Assembly (NCBI RefSeq): GCF_009766085.1
Contig: NZ_LMUF01000015.1
Span: forward strand, 92,809 to 156,808
DNA from: Burkholderia sp. S171
Lineage (GTDB): Bacteria; Pseudomonadota; Gammaproteobacteria; Burkholderiales; Burkholderiaceae
Reading direction: 5' to 3'
Length of the DNA: 64,000 nucleotides
Shown here one piece after another: positions 1 through 8,271 of the stretch. The notes beneath the pieces are model-generated. The model had not been told where the DNA came from. It ran no database searches and saw only the letters and a program-made list of their open reading frames with translations. The translations under genes and the position numbers were made by a program. The stretch's first letter is position 1; the number at the start of each line of letters is the position of its first letter.

Positions 1-662
1 AGGCGCACGTCGCGCACCGGATACAGGCTGCGCTGCGTGTCGGGATCGAAGGCGCGGATGGAATCGACCTGATCGTCGAACAAATCGATCCGGTACGGCA
101 GCGGCGAGCCCATCGGATACAGATCGAGGAGCGAACCGCGCACGCAATATTCGCCGGGGCGCACGACTTGGCTCACATGCTCGTAGCCCGCGAGCGTCAA
201 CTGGCTCTTCAGTTTTGCCTCGTTCAGCCGCTCGCCCTGCGTGAACGAAAACGTATACGCAGCCAGAAACGATGCCGGCGGCATTCTGTAAAGCGCAGTG
301 GTCGCGGGCACGAGCAGGATGTCGCAGCGTCCTTCGCCCAGGTCGTGCAACGTCGCCAATCGCGCCGAAACCAGGTCCTGATGGGGCGAAAACGTGTCGT
401 AGGGCAGCGTTTCCCAGTCGGGCAAAAGCCTTACGCGGGCGTCCGGCGCGAAAAACGGAATTTCGACCGCAAGACGTTGCGAATCGACGGCGCTCGCGCA
501 CATGACGACCAATAACGGGACTTTTTCGCGAAAAGCCAAGTGGTAGCGTGCCAGGGCGAGGGCGTCGGAGGAACCGGTGGCGCCATCGAAGGCAAAGCGC
601 TGACCAGCTTTGACGAGTGCGATAGGGGACGTTGACTGCAAACTGACGGCTTTTGAAGGCAT
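1..662 (-). CDS. mfd: Transcription-repair coupling factor Mfd, N-terminal part
   Basis: Mfd releases RNA polymerase stalled at DNA lesions and recruits UvrA for transcription-coupled repair. The window holds only the first ~220 codons; the rest lies beyond position 1. The reverse-strand translation begins MPSKAVSLQ and continues with the UvrB-like N-terminal module, including FAFDGATGSSDALALARYH, LLPDWETLPYDTFSPHQDLV, RMPPASFLAAYTF and a VVRPGEYCVRGSLLDLYPMG segment, all typical of Mfd. The start is the ATG read from 662 downward. The gene is divergent from ispD, with about 110 bp between the two start codons. The helicase and RNAP-interaction domains cannot be judged. Confidence 0.9.
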   Translation of the reverse strand, partial: MPSKAVSLQSTSPIALVKAGQRFAFDGATGSSDALALARYHLAFREKVPLLVVMCASAVDSQRLAVEIPFFAPDARVRLLPDWETLPYDTFSPHQDLVSARLATLHDLGEGRCDILLVPATTALYRMPPASFLAAYTFSFTQGERLNEAKLKSQLTLAGYEHVSQVVRPGEYCVRGSLLDLYPMGSPLPYRIDLFDDQVDSIRAFDPDTQRSLYPVRDVR

Positions 663-772
663 AAAGTGTGCGGGGAACCGTTCGCGTGCGAAAGTGCGCG
701 CGGGACCGGCATGGTCGCGATGGTCCTATTATAAAATCCGGACTTCACTTTTGACTTGGGCGTTTTCAACTC

Positions 773-1486
773 GTGACTTCCCGCCTGTTCGCCCTCATTC
801 CGTGCGCCGGTTCTGGCAGCCGTTCTGGCGCACCGATGCCGAAGCAATACCAGACTGTCGGCCGCCATCCGATGCTGCGTTATTCGCTCGCCGCCTTTGA
901 CGCCTGTTCCGAATTTGCCCAGACGCTGGTCGTGCTGGCGCCGGGCGATCATCATTTCGATGACCGCCGTTTCGCCGGTTTGCGCTTCGCCGTGCAACGC
1001 TGCGGCGGCACGACGCGGCAGGCGTCGGTGTTCAATGGTCTCGCGGCGCTGACCGGTTTCGGTGCGCGCGACGATGACTGGGTGCTGGTGCACGACGCAG
1101 CGCGCCCCGGGCTCACACCGGAGATGATCCGGCGGCTGGTGAGCGAATTGAAGAACGATCCGGTTGGCGGAATTCTGGCGCTGCCGGTGGCTGACACGCT
1201 CAAGCGGATCGAGGCTGAAGGCGTCGCGCACGACGAAGGGCGCATTGCCCGCACGGAGTCGCGTAACGGCTTGTGGCAGGCACAGACGCCGCAGATGTTC
1301 CGCCTGGGCATGCTGCGCGATGCCATCACGCGGGCGCAGCAGGACGGCCACGATCTCACCGACGAAGCCAGCGCTATCGAGTGGCTCGGACATGCGCCAA
1401 GGCTGATTCAGGGAAGCCTGCGCAATTTCAAGGTGACGTATCCGGAAGATTTCGCACTGGCGTCGGCTATGCTCGGCGGTGCTTGA
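773..1486 (+). CDS. ispD: 2-C-methyl-D-erythritol 4-phosphate cytidylyltransferase
   Basis: This cytoplasmic enzyme couples CTP to 2-C-methyl-D-erythritol 4-phosphate in the MEP pathway of isoprenoid synthesis. The 237-residue product is of normal family length. It opens with the nucleotide-binding motif [17 protein letters not shown] and contains [27 protein letters not shown] and LTDEASAIE, the usual active-site blocks. The start is a GTG with a poor upstream ribosome site; no better in-frame start lies nearby. A TATAAA box around 731 is a plausible -10 element. The next gene, ispF, catalyses a later step of the same pathway, and the two are separated by a tandem repeat that begins inside the ispD stop codon. 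Confidence 0.95.
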   Translation: MTSRLFALIPCAGSGSRSGAPMPKQYQTVGRHPMLRYSLAAFDACSEFAQTLVVLAPGDHHFDDRRFAGLRFAVQRCGGTTRQASVFNGLAALTGFGARDDDWVLVHDAARPGLTPEMIRRLVSELKNDPVGGILALPVADTLKRIEAEGVAHDEGRIARTESRNGLWQAQTPQMFRLGMLRDAITRAQQDGHDLTDEASAIEWLGHAPRLIQGSLRNFKVTYPEDFALASAMLGGA

Positions 1487-1543
1487 TTCAGTGGTTTGAT
1501 TCAGTGGTTTGATTCAGTGGTTTGATGCAGCGGTTTGATGCAG
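1485..1543 (+). repeat. 13-bp tandem repeat between ispD and ispF
   Basis: Three perfect 13-bp units (gattcagtggttt) start at 1485, 1498 and 1511. A variant unit (gatgcagcggttt) follows at 1524 and a partial one at 1537. The first unit includes the last two bases of the ispD TGA stop. The array sits directly before the ispF leader, so copy-number change would alter the ispD-ispF spacing without touching either protein. Confidence 0.9.
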
Positions 1544-1568
1544 TGCCCTTTACTTTCTAGGACTATCG

Positions 1569-2060
1569 ATGGATTTCAGAATCGGACAAGGCTACGACGT
1601 TCACCAACTGGTCGAAGGCCGGCCGCTCATCATCGGTGGCGTCAGTATTCCCTACGAGCGCGGGCTGCTCGGCCATTCGGACGCTGACGTGCTGCTGCAC
1701 GCGATTACTGACGCGCTGTTCGGCGCTGCGGCTATGGGCGATATCGGCCGGCATTTTCCGGATACGGACGCGGACTTCGCTGGCGCGGATAGCCGGGTGC
1801 TGCTGCGCGAGGCTTTTGCACGCGTCTCGGAAGCCGGTTTCGCGATCATGAATGTCGATTCGACCGTCATCGCGCAGGCGCCAAAGCTGGCGCCGTATAT
1901 CGAAGCGATCCGGGCGAACATTGCTGAGGATCTTGAGCTGCCGCTGACTCGCGTGAACGTGAAGGCCAAGACCAATGAGAAGCTGGGCTATCTGGGGCGC
2001 AAGGAAGGCATCGAGGCGCAGGCTGCCGTGTTGCTGATGCGTACGGGTATTGACGCTTGA
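1569..2060 (+). CDS. ispF: 2-C-methyl-D-erythritol 2,4-cyclodiphosphate synthase
   Basis: IspF cyclises the CDP-methylerythritol phosphate intermediate, releasing CMP, in the MEP isoprenoid pathway; it works as a trimer with a zinc at each interface. The 163-residue product starts [14 protein letters not shown], giving the zinc ligands Asp and His of the DVH motif. It also has [40 protein letters not shown] and the C-terminal [16 protein letters not shown]. This is full length for the family. A strong intrinsic terminator follows within 30 bp, so ispD-ispF probably ends here. Confidence 0.96.
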   Translation: MDFRIGQGYDVHQLVEGRPLIIGGVSIPYERGLLGHSDADVLLHAITDALFGAAAMGDIGRHFPDTDADFAGADSRVLLREAFARVSEAGFAIMNVDSTVIAQAPKLAPYIEAIRANIAEDLELPLTRVNVKAKTNEKLGYLGRKEGIEAQAAVLLMRTGIDA

Positions 2061-2085
2061 GCGCCTGCGTGTGAAAACGCAAATA

Positions 2086-2120
2086 AAAACGCCACGCTCG
2101 GATCAAAGCGTGGCGTTTTT
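2086..2120 (+). terminator. Intrinsic terminator after ispF
   Basis: A perfect 14-bp stem (AAAAACGCCACGCT with AGCGTGGCGTTTTT) closes a 7-base loop and ends in T residues. The A/T flanks make it usable in both directions, so it may also end transcription of ahpD arriving on the minus strand. Confidence 0.85.
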
Positions 2121-2142
2121 GGGTGCTTGAACCTGAAACGGC

Positions 2143-2667
2143 TTAATGACCTTCAGCGGCAATCGCCAACTGAGCGGCGTTGATTACCGCAGCAATTCGC
2201 CCCACATCCCGCAATTGCGTTGTGCTCATTCCCTCGCCAACGAGATTCTCATAGTGCGACTTCACGCAGAAGTGGCACTTTCCAACAATCGATGCCGCCA
2301 GCGCATACATCTCGAAGCGCCGTTTATCGACGCCGCCATGCGTCGCGTATGCGTTCATGCGAAGTGCAGCGGGCTGCGTCTTCAGATCGGCGTTATCGGC
2401 CATTTCCAGGTACGGATACCAGACATTGTTCATGCCCATCAACGCGGCTGCGGTCAACGCGCCATTCGTTTCTTCAGCCGACAAAACGCCCGACGAGCGG
2501 ATCAACGCGACAATCTTCGTCGCCTTCGCCGCATAGGCGGCAGCCAGCGCAACGCCCACCGCGTCATTGCCTTCCAGCGATGAACGCGCGATCGTGCCAT
2601 CCACGTTCAGCCGGATGTCCTTGGCATAGTCGGGAATGAGTTCTTTAATCGATGCGAGGAATTCCAT
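2143..2667 (-). CDS. ahpD: AhpD-type alkylhydroperoxidase (carboxymuconolactone decarboxylase family)
   Basis: In the AhpC/AhpD system AhpD is the thiol reductant that regenerates AhpC through a CxxC pair. The 174-residue protein has KCHFCVKSHYENLVGEGMS, the CxxC with the downstream His of the AhpD active site. The N-terminus MEFLASIKELIPDYAKDIRL matches AhpD proteins. It lies directly downstream of ahpC on the same strand, so the two probably form one peroxide-defence operon. The intergenic hairpin at 2698-2737 would lower ahpD expression relative to ahpC. Confidence 0.92.
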   Translation of the reverse strand: MEFLASIKELIPDYAKDIRLNVDGTIARSSLEGNDAVGVALAAAYAAKATKIVALIRSSGVLSAEETNGALTAAALMGMNNVWYPYLEMADNADLKTQPAALRMNAYATHGGVDKRRFEMYALAASIVGKCHFCVKSHYENLVGEGMSTTQLRDVGRIAAVINAAQLAIAAEGH

Positions 2668-2697
2668 AAATTTCTCCTATCTGATCAGCGATAAAAA

Positions 2698-2737
2698 AGC
2701 CCGTCGGCTCGAGCTTAACTCGGAAAGCTGACGGGCT
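2698..2737 (-). terminator. Hairpin between ahpC and ahpD
   Basis: On the minus strand AGCCCGTC pairs with GACGGGCT across a ~24-base loop and is followed by a run of six T. It sits between the ahpC stop and the ahpD ribosome site, so it probably acts as a partial terminator or a 3' end stabiliser for ahpC mRNA. Confidence 0.65.
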
Positions 2738-2771
2738 AGGGCGAAAGCCATGAGGCTCTCGCCGATACAAC

Positions 2772-3320
2772 TTACAGCGTCGAACCGCCGACAGCGCGAT
2801 TGCACGGGCACAGTTCGTCCGTTTGCAGACCGTCGAGAATACGGAGGATTTCTTCCGGATTACGGCCCACGTTCAGGTTGTTCACCGACACGTGCTGGAT
2901 CACATTGTCCGGATCGATCACGAACGTTGCGCGCAGCGCCACGCCCGCTTCCTTGTCACGAATTCCGAGCTGGTCGATCAACTCGCCCTTCACATCGCCG
3001 AACGAATAGTGGTTCAGCTTGCTCAGATCCTTGTGCTCCCGGCGCCATGCCAGTTTCACAAATTCGTTGTCCACGCTGCCGCCGAGCAACACTGCATCGC
3101 GATCGGCGAAATCGCTGTTCAATTTGCCGAATTCGACGATTTCCGTCGGGCAAACGAACGTGAAATCCTTCGGGTAGAAGTACAGGATCTTCCACTTGCC
3201 AGGGAACGACTGTTCGGTGATGTCTTCAAACGCCGATACGCCATTTTCTTCGTGATGATTGAAACCCGGCTTTGCAGCAGTAACGGTAAACGCTTCAACT
3301 TTATCGCCCACGGTCTTCAT
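2772..3320 (-). CDS. ahpC: Alkyl hydroperoxide reductase peroxiredoxin AhpC
   Basis: AhpC is a 2-Cys peroxiredoxin that reduces organic peroxides and peroxynitrite. The 182-residue product carries the peroxidatic motif FYPKDFTFVCPTEI and a C-terminal ELCPCNR with resolving cysteines, the arrangement of actinobacterial and beta-proteobacterial AhpC that work with AhpD. RDKEAGVALRATFVIDP is also typical. Full length. ahpD follows on the same strand. Upstream (3438-3478) is a sequence that resembles an OxyR binding site, which would fit peroxide induction. Confidence 0.95.
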   Translation of the reverse strand: MKTVGDKVEAFTVTAAKPGFNHHEENGVSAFEDITEQSFPGKWKILYFYPKDFTFVCPTEIVEFGKLNSDFADRDAVLLGGSVDNEFVKLAWRREHKDLSKLNHYSFGDVKGELIDQLGIRDKEAGVALRATFVIDPDNVIQHVSVNNLNVGRNPEEILRILDGLQTDELCPCNRAVGGSTL

Positions 3321-3437
3321 ATGAATACTCCTGTGTTCGTTGGAAGAAAATCCAGCCTAACTGATCGCTGTAACGCTCACATGACGCAGCATCAAACTCT
3401 CGATGAGAAGCTGATGAACGCGTTGAACGATCCTCAT

Positions 3438-3478
3438 TATAACTCTATTGACTATCAATTTCAATAGATTTTGACTAA
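3438..3478 (-). promoter_or_regulatory. Possible OxyR-type site upstream of ahpC
   Basis: CTAT at 3452 and ATAG at 3464, with CTAA at 3475 seven bases after the ATAG, give spaced tetramers similar to the ATAG-N7-CTAT pattern of OxyR. The stretch is AT-rich in a GC-rich genome and lies about 120-160 bp upstream of the ahpC start. The match is imperfect (one spacer is 8, one half site is CTAA), so this is an inference. Confidence 0.35.
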
Positions 3479-3530
3479 CGATCTGGATAGCTTTTAACGA
3501 ATGGACCGATAGCATCCGGACGAGATCGGG

Positions 3531-4889
3531 TTAGCGGAAAGTGCGTTTTTCCATCGCCGGGAAGTCGATGGTCACCTCAAAACCCGCGTGCGGATGGCGA
3601 TTGCGCAATCGCAATGTGCCGCGCTGCCGGGTGACCAGCCGTTGCACGATGGCCATGCCAAGCCCGGTGCCGTTGGCCTGCGTGCGGGCTGTGTCCACGC
3701 GATAAAACGGCCGCGTAATCAACGCGACCTGATCTTCGGGAATGCCGCCCCCCTCATCCATCACCGACAACTCCACGCGCCCGTGATTGACCTTCGTTTG
3801 CAGCGTGATCCGGGCGATATCGTCCACAGCGCTGCGCCCGTACTTGCGCGCGTTTTCCAGCAAATTGCCGATAACCCGCCGCACGTCGGTCGGGTCCCCT
3901 TCTACGATAGCGCCCTGGGCCAGATCGGTTTTCATCAGCACGCCGTCTTCCGCGTAGAAACGCGCGGCCATTTCACCGCCGATCAGCGATAAATCGACCG
4001 CTTCGGCCATGCGCTGCACCGGCCGGGCGTAGTCGAGGAAACGCCCGATGATCATGTCCATCTGTTCGATGTCATCGACCATCGCAAGTTTCGTCGCTTC
4101 ATCCGACGGACTCATTTCCGTTTCGAGCCGCAAGCGTGCAAGCGGCGTGCGCAAATCGTGCGAGATGCCCGCGAGCATCAGTGCACGGTCGGCGTCGAGC
4201 TGTTCGAGGTCCTGCACCATCTGGTTGAAACTGCGATTGGTTTCGGCGGCCACGCCCATGCCACGCTCGGGCAACGGCTCAGGCGATTGCCCCGAACCGA
4301 CCCTGCGCGCCGCCAGGGCAAGGCGCGCGAACGGCCGATTCACAAGACTGGTAATGAACGCCGCCCCGAATAGCGATAGCGCCAGCGCAAAGACGCCCCA
4401 GCCGGCCCATTGCAGGCCGGTGACGTTATCGAGTTGATCGCGGTCGAGCGCCACCCAGTAATCATCGTCGTCGATCTTGAAGCTGATCCAGACGCCCGGA
4501 ATGTCGTTGACCGATTGCGCGATCACCGTGTCGTTGCCGAGCCGGCCGCGCACGTCATGCTCGATCAGGCGGTTCAGCGACTCGTCGGGCTGAAGGCGAT
4601 ATTTATCGGTGGTTTCACGCGGGTACACGCGCACCCCTTCATTGCTCTCCAGATCCTGCAGCAAAGCACGGCGCAGGTCAGGGTCGGAATAAAGGAGGGC
4701 GGTACGGGTGAGCTTGACGACCGCGACGAGTTGAAGCGCCACGCGCTGCGCGCGCGGTTCGCGTTCGATCACCCGGAAGCTCTGGAACCATGCGGCGATG
4801 CTGACCGCAATCAACAACGCGATCAACGCGAAGGTCCGCCAGAACAGGCCACCGAACGCGTGCGTCAGTAGCCGCCTGTCAATCCGCAT
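3531..4889 (-). CDS. envZ: EnvZ-type osmosensor histidine kinase
   Basis: This inner-membrane sensor kinase should phosphorylate the OmpR-like regulator encoded just upstream. The 452-residue protein has a transmembrane helix at about 18-36 (FALIALLIAVSIAAWF), a periplasmic loop, a second helix at about 163-182 (WGVFALALSLFGAAFITSLV), a HAMP segment, then the H-box GISHDLRTPLARLRLE with the phospho-accepting His near residue 245. The ATP-binding boxes follow: N (GNLLENARKYG), G1 (VMDEGGGIPED) and G2 (TGLGMAIVQRL). Full length for EnvZ. Its start lies about 70 bp downstream of the ompR stop, consistent with one operon. Confidence 0.9.
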   Translation of the reverse strand: MRIDRRLLTHAFGGLFWRTFALIALLIAVSIAAWFQSFRVIEREPRAQRVALQLVAVVKLTRTALLYSDPDLRRALLQDLESNEGVRVYPRETTDKYRLQPDESLNRLIEHDVRGRLGNDTVIAQSVNDIPGVWISFKIDDDDYWVALDRDQLDNVTGLQWAGWGVFALALSLFGAAFITSLVNRPFARLALAARRVGSGQSPEPLPERGMGVAAETNRSFNQMVQDLEQLDADRALMLAGISHDLRTPLARLRLETEMSPSDEATKLAMVDDIEQMDMIIGRFLDYARPVQRMAEAVDLSLIGGEMAARFYAEDGVLMKTDLAQGAIVEGDPTDVRRVIGNLLENARKYGRSAVDDIARITLQTKVNHGRVELSVMDEGGGIPEDQVALITRPFYRVDTARTQANGTGLGMAIVQRLVTRQRGTLRLRNRHPHAGFEVTIDFPAMEKRTFR

Positions 4890-4958
4890 GGTTCGCTAAT
4901 GCTCTTGCTTGTGGCGCGCACGGGGCGCGTTTGTCAGAACTCAATCAGAACTCAAATC

Positions 4959-5684
4959 TCAGGCCGCGCCGTCGGGAATGAAGACGTACCCGAGACCCCA
5001 CACCGTCTGGATAAAGCGCGGGCTGCTCGGGTCCGGCTCGATCAGCTTGCGCAACCTTGAGATCTGCACGTCGAGACTGCGGTCGAAGACTTCGTATTCA
5101 CGGCCGCGCGCCAGTTCCATGAGCTTTTCACGCGACAACGGCGCACGCGGATGTCGCGCGAACACTTTGAGCACCGAGAATTCGCCGGTGGTCAGCGGAA
5201 TTTCCTGGCCGTTCTTGGTCAGCGTCCGCGTGGCGAGATTCAAGGCAAATTCGCCGAACTCAAAGACTTCAGTGGTTTCGGACGGCGCGCCCGGCAGTTC
5301 CGACGGCGACTGGCGACGCAGCACCGCGTGAATCCGCGCGACGAGTTCGCGCGGGTTGAACGGCTTTGGCAAATAGTCGTCCGCGCCCATTTCCAGGCCC
5401 ACGATGCGGTCGACGTCTTCGCCTTTCGCGGTGAGCATGATGATGGGCGTACGGTCGTTGCTGCCCCGCAGACGGCGGCAGATCGAGAGTCCGTCTTCCC
5501 CCGGCAACATCAGGTCGAGCACGAGCAGGTCGAAACGTTCGCGTACCCAGAGCTTGTTCATCGACGGCGCATTTTCAGCGACATAGACATTAAAGCCCTG
5601 TTCGCCGAGATAACGCCGCAAAAGATCGCGCAAACGGGGATCGTCGTCGACTACGAGTATTTTTGAGGGATTTTTGGTTTCCAT
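4959..5684 (-). CDS. ompR: OmpR-type response regulator
   Basis: A 241-residue two-domain regulator. The receiver domain has the acidic pocket KILVVDDDPRLR, the phosphorylation Asp in LLVLDLMLPGEDG, the conserved Thr in IIMLTAKGE and the Lys in YLPKPFNPRELVARI. The C-terminal winged helix (about 145-238) contains LTTGEFSVLKVFARHPRAPL, SREKLMELARG and RSLDVQISRLRKLIE. It heads the operon with the EnvZ-like kinase. In related bacteria this pair adjusts porin and envelope genes to osmolarity; the targets here are unknown. Confidence 0.92.
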   Translation of the reverse strand: METKNPSKILVVDDDPRLRDLLRRYLGEQGFNVYVAENAPSMNKLWVRERFDLLVLDLMLPGEDGLSICRRLRGSNDRTPIIMLTAKGEDVDRIVGLEMGADDYLPKPFNPRELVARIHAVLRRQSPSELPGAPSETTEVFEFGEFALNLATRTLTKNGQEIPLTTGEFSVLKVFARHPRAPLSREKLMELARGREYEVFDRSLDVQISRLRKLIEPDPSSPRFIQTVWGLGYVFIPDGAA

Positions 5685-5951
5685 GCCCGCATCTTAGCGC
5701 GATTAGAAAGAGCTGCTAGTTTGCTCCATTTCCAAGGTAACAGATAGTTACAAAATTTACGGCGAGTGTGGCACGACGTAAAGGTTCTATGCGTACACTC
5801 CTTTACCTAAGCCCGTCATTCGGTGGATACTCCATTAGTACAACGATTGCGCGTCAGTTTTATGGCGGCATTAACCGTCGATTCTGGCATGACACGCAAG
5901 CACGCCAAAGAGCCTGAGACTGTCCGGTTGTCGAGCAACGAAGGGAACAAC

Positions 5952-6437
5952 ATGAAGGGAGCGCGGCGGCGCATACCTGTGCGCACCAAGCGCATCATTC
6001 GACTAACGCTAATTGCTAGCGCGTTTTATGCCGTGTTCGCCGCGCGCACCGCTCTTGCGCAAGCTTCGCAATCCTCCAATCGCAGTTCGTCGGCGTTCGA
6101 TCGTCCTGATTCGTCGATGTCTTCGACTTCATCTTCGTCATCAACTTCATCCTCGCCCTCCGCGTCCCGGTATTCGAATCCCGCAGGCGACAGTTCTGAT
6201 TTCAATTCGCAACAGCCCAGAAAGCGCTTCGATGGCCGTTTCATGCGTGCGCAACATCGAATGCAGAAGCCGCTCAACGGTAATCGCGACCCGCAAGTGA
6301 TGCCGGCCATGCCCCCGCCGCCAATCGATCCGCAACCGCCCGAGCGGCCTCCGCGACACGGCGTGATGACCGCAGATGAACGGCGGCTGCTGCGTCAGCA
6401 CATTGAGGAAGCGGTCAGGGACCTCTATAAGCGTTGA
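5952..6437 (+). CDS. Exported Ser-rich hypothetical protein
   Basis: Function not recognised. The ATG at 5952 was chosen because it is preceded by AAGGGA at good spacing and gives a convincing signal peptide: a basic start (MKGARRRIPVRTKRIIR), a hydrophobic core and an AxA-type site near ALAQA. A longer frame open from a GTG at 5823 would bury this signal. The mature part has a low-complexity Ser tract (about residues 48-78), a basic segment, then a Pro-rich stretch with MPAMPPPPIDPQPPERPP and a short C-terminal helix TADERRLLRQHIEEAVRDLY. It may be a periplasmic or envelope-associated protein. It lies upstream of the secreted DUF1800/DUF1501 pair, but a link is not shown. Confidence 0.6.
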   Translation: MKGARRRIPVRTKRIIRLTLIASAFYAVFAARTALAQASQSSNRSSSAFDRPDSSMSSTSSSSSTSSSPSASRYSNPAGDSSDFNSQQPRKRFDGRFMRAQHRMQKPLNGNRDPQVMPAMPPPPIDPQPPERPPRHGVMTADERRLLRQHIEEAVRDLYKR

Positions 6438-6589
6438 GGCTCGGCGGAGGCGGTGCCTTTGTGCGGCCCAACTTCCGGTTTTGGCCAAAGCCTTCCGGCG
6501 CTTAACGGATACCGAACGACATCGGTGGTCAACGGGCACCGGTAGCGCGCCGTTGATTGACTTGGCACGGCCACCGGACTCGCTCCTTG

Positions 6590-8263
6590 ATGCAACCCTT
6601 CAGCTACCCTGATTCCCACGATGCTCGCGGTTCGCTGGATCGGCGCGAGCGCGGTGTGAGTATTGTTACGCTTGTCATCGCGTTATGTTTGATGTTGACC
6701 AGCGCGCTGACGGCTCAGGCAGCGCAAAACAACGCGCCGCGCCGCGTGCGCACGGTGCATCGGACGGAAGCGGCGGCGGTCGACGCCGATCCCCTCGATG
6801 CCACCGATGCCCGCTTCCTGCTCACGCGTACGGGCTTTGAAGCAAACGCGAGCGAGGTAGCCCCGTACATTGGAATGACCCGAGAGCAGGCCGTTGATGC
6901 GTTGCTTGCCGGCGCCCGGACTGAAGCGTCTACCGCGCCGCCCGCGTGGGTCACGGAGCCGATCCCACCAGTTGAAGTGCGCCGTGCGTGGACGCAGGAC
7001 GAACGCCGTGACGACCAGCGCGAACAAAGCCGTCGCTACGATGAGTTGCGCGGCTGGTGGGTACGCGAAATGGTGACCACGCGCTCGCCGCTCACCGAGC
7101 GCATGACGCTCTTCTGGCACGATCACTTTCCGTCCGGCGAAGACAAGGTTCACTATCCACAGCTCATGTTCCGCCAGAACGCGCTGCTGCGCCGCGACGC
7201 GCTTGGCAATTTCGGTGACCTGCTGCATGCAGTCTCTAAAGATCCGGCGATGCTGCAATACCTCGATGGCGCCGGCAGCCGCAAGGGGCGTCCCAACGAA
7301 AACTTCGGTCGCGAGGTCATGGAATTGTTCACGCTCGGCGAGGGACATTACTCGCAGCGTGACGTGACCGAAGCTGCACGGGCGTACACCGGTTGGACGC
7401 TCGATCCGAATACGCTTGCTTATCAATTCAATCCAAAGATCCACGATGATGGCGACAAGACCGTCCTCGGCCAGACGGGTGTTTTCGACGGCGATCAGGT
7501 TCTCGAGATCCTCTTGGCTCAACCGGAAACGGCCACCTTCATCACGACCGAGCTGTGGCGCGAGTTCATCTCCGAGACGCCGGACCCGGCTCAGATCGCA
7601 CCGATTGCCGACCGTTTTCGCGCGTCGCATCACGACATCAAGACAGCGTTGCGGGGACTGTTTTTATCGGATGCGTTCTGGGATGAGCGCAACCGCGGCG
7701 TGCTGATCAAGTCACCCGCGGAATTCGTGGTTGGCGCTGTGCGCGAGTTTGATATCGGTTATGCCGATCAGGACGTGACCGCGCTCGCTGTCCAGGTTCG
7801 TAACTTCGGTGAGAATCTCTTTTATCCCCCGAACGTAAAGGGCTGGCCGGGCGGTGAGAACTGGATCAACAGCTCCACGCTGCTTGCGCGCAAGCAGTTC
7901 ATCGAACAGTTATTCCGCGCGACCGAAGCGCATGGCATGCACCCGGCAGCGACTAATGCGAAGGCGAGCGCGATGTCAGGTTTGATGTCGGGTTCTATGT
8001 CAGCGCCAATGCCCAGCATGATGACCAACGCCGCCATGAAACCTGCGGCGATGCAACGGCCGCATCCGGGTTTGCGTTTCGATCTTGATGCATGGCTCGC
8101 GGGATACAACACGACGCCTGACGCGCGCCCGGACTTGTCGACGCAATTGCAACTGCAGCGCGCGGTGCTGGCGGTTTCTCCCGCCGACGCCATTGAACCC
8201 GATGTCACCAGCAGCGCCTATCTGCGGGCATTGCTGATGGACCCTGCGTACCAGTTGAAATAG
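6590..8263 (+). CDS. DUF1800 family exported protein
   Basis: DUF1800 proteins are secreted or periplasmic proteins of unknown biochemical role, almost always paired with a DUF1501 gene as here. The start at 6590 puts a signal peptide (RRERGVSIVTLVIALCLMLTSALTAQAAQ) near the N-terminus; a TTG 33 bases upstream is possible. Family blocks are RFLLTRTGFEA, MTLFWHDHFPSGEDKV, LMFRQNALLRRDALGNFGDL, NFGREVMELFTLGEGHYS, EAARAYTGWTLD and VKGWPGGENWINSSTLLARK. An unusual Met-rich insertion (about residues 460-490, with SGLMSGSMSAPMPSMM) precedes the C-terminal helices. The next gene starts 8 bp after the stop, so the two are co-transcribed. Confidence 0.85.
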   Translation: MQPFSYPDSHDARGSLDRRERGVSIVTLVIALCLMLTSALTAQAAQNNAPRRVRTVHRTEAAAVDADPLDATDARFLLTRTGFEANASEVAPYIGMTREQAVDALLAGARTEASTAPPAWVTEPIPPVEVRRAWTQDERRDDQREQSRRYDELRGWWVREMVTTRSPLTERMTLFWHDHFPSGEDKVHYPQLMFRQNALLRRDALGNFGDLLHAVSKDPAMLQYLDGAGSRKGRPNENFGREVMELFTLGEGHYSQRDVTEAARAYTGWTLDPNTLAYQFNPKIHDDGDKTVLGQTGVFDGDQVLEILLAQPETATFITTELWREFISETPDPAQIAPIADRFRASHHDIKTALRGLFLSDAFWDERNRGVLIKSPAEFVVGAVREFDIGYADQDVTALAVQVRNFGENLFYPPNVKGWPGGENWINSSTLLARKQFIEQLFRATEAHGMHPAATNAKASAMSGLMSGSMSAPMPSMMTNAAMKPAAMQRPHPGLRFDLDAWLAGYNTTPDARPDLSTQLQLQRAVLAVSPADAIEPDVTSSAYLRALLMDPAYQLK

Positions 8264-8271
8264 GCGGCCCC

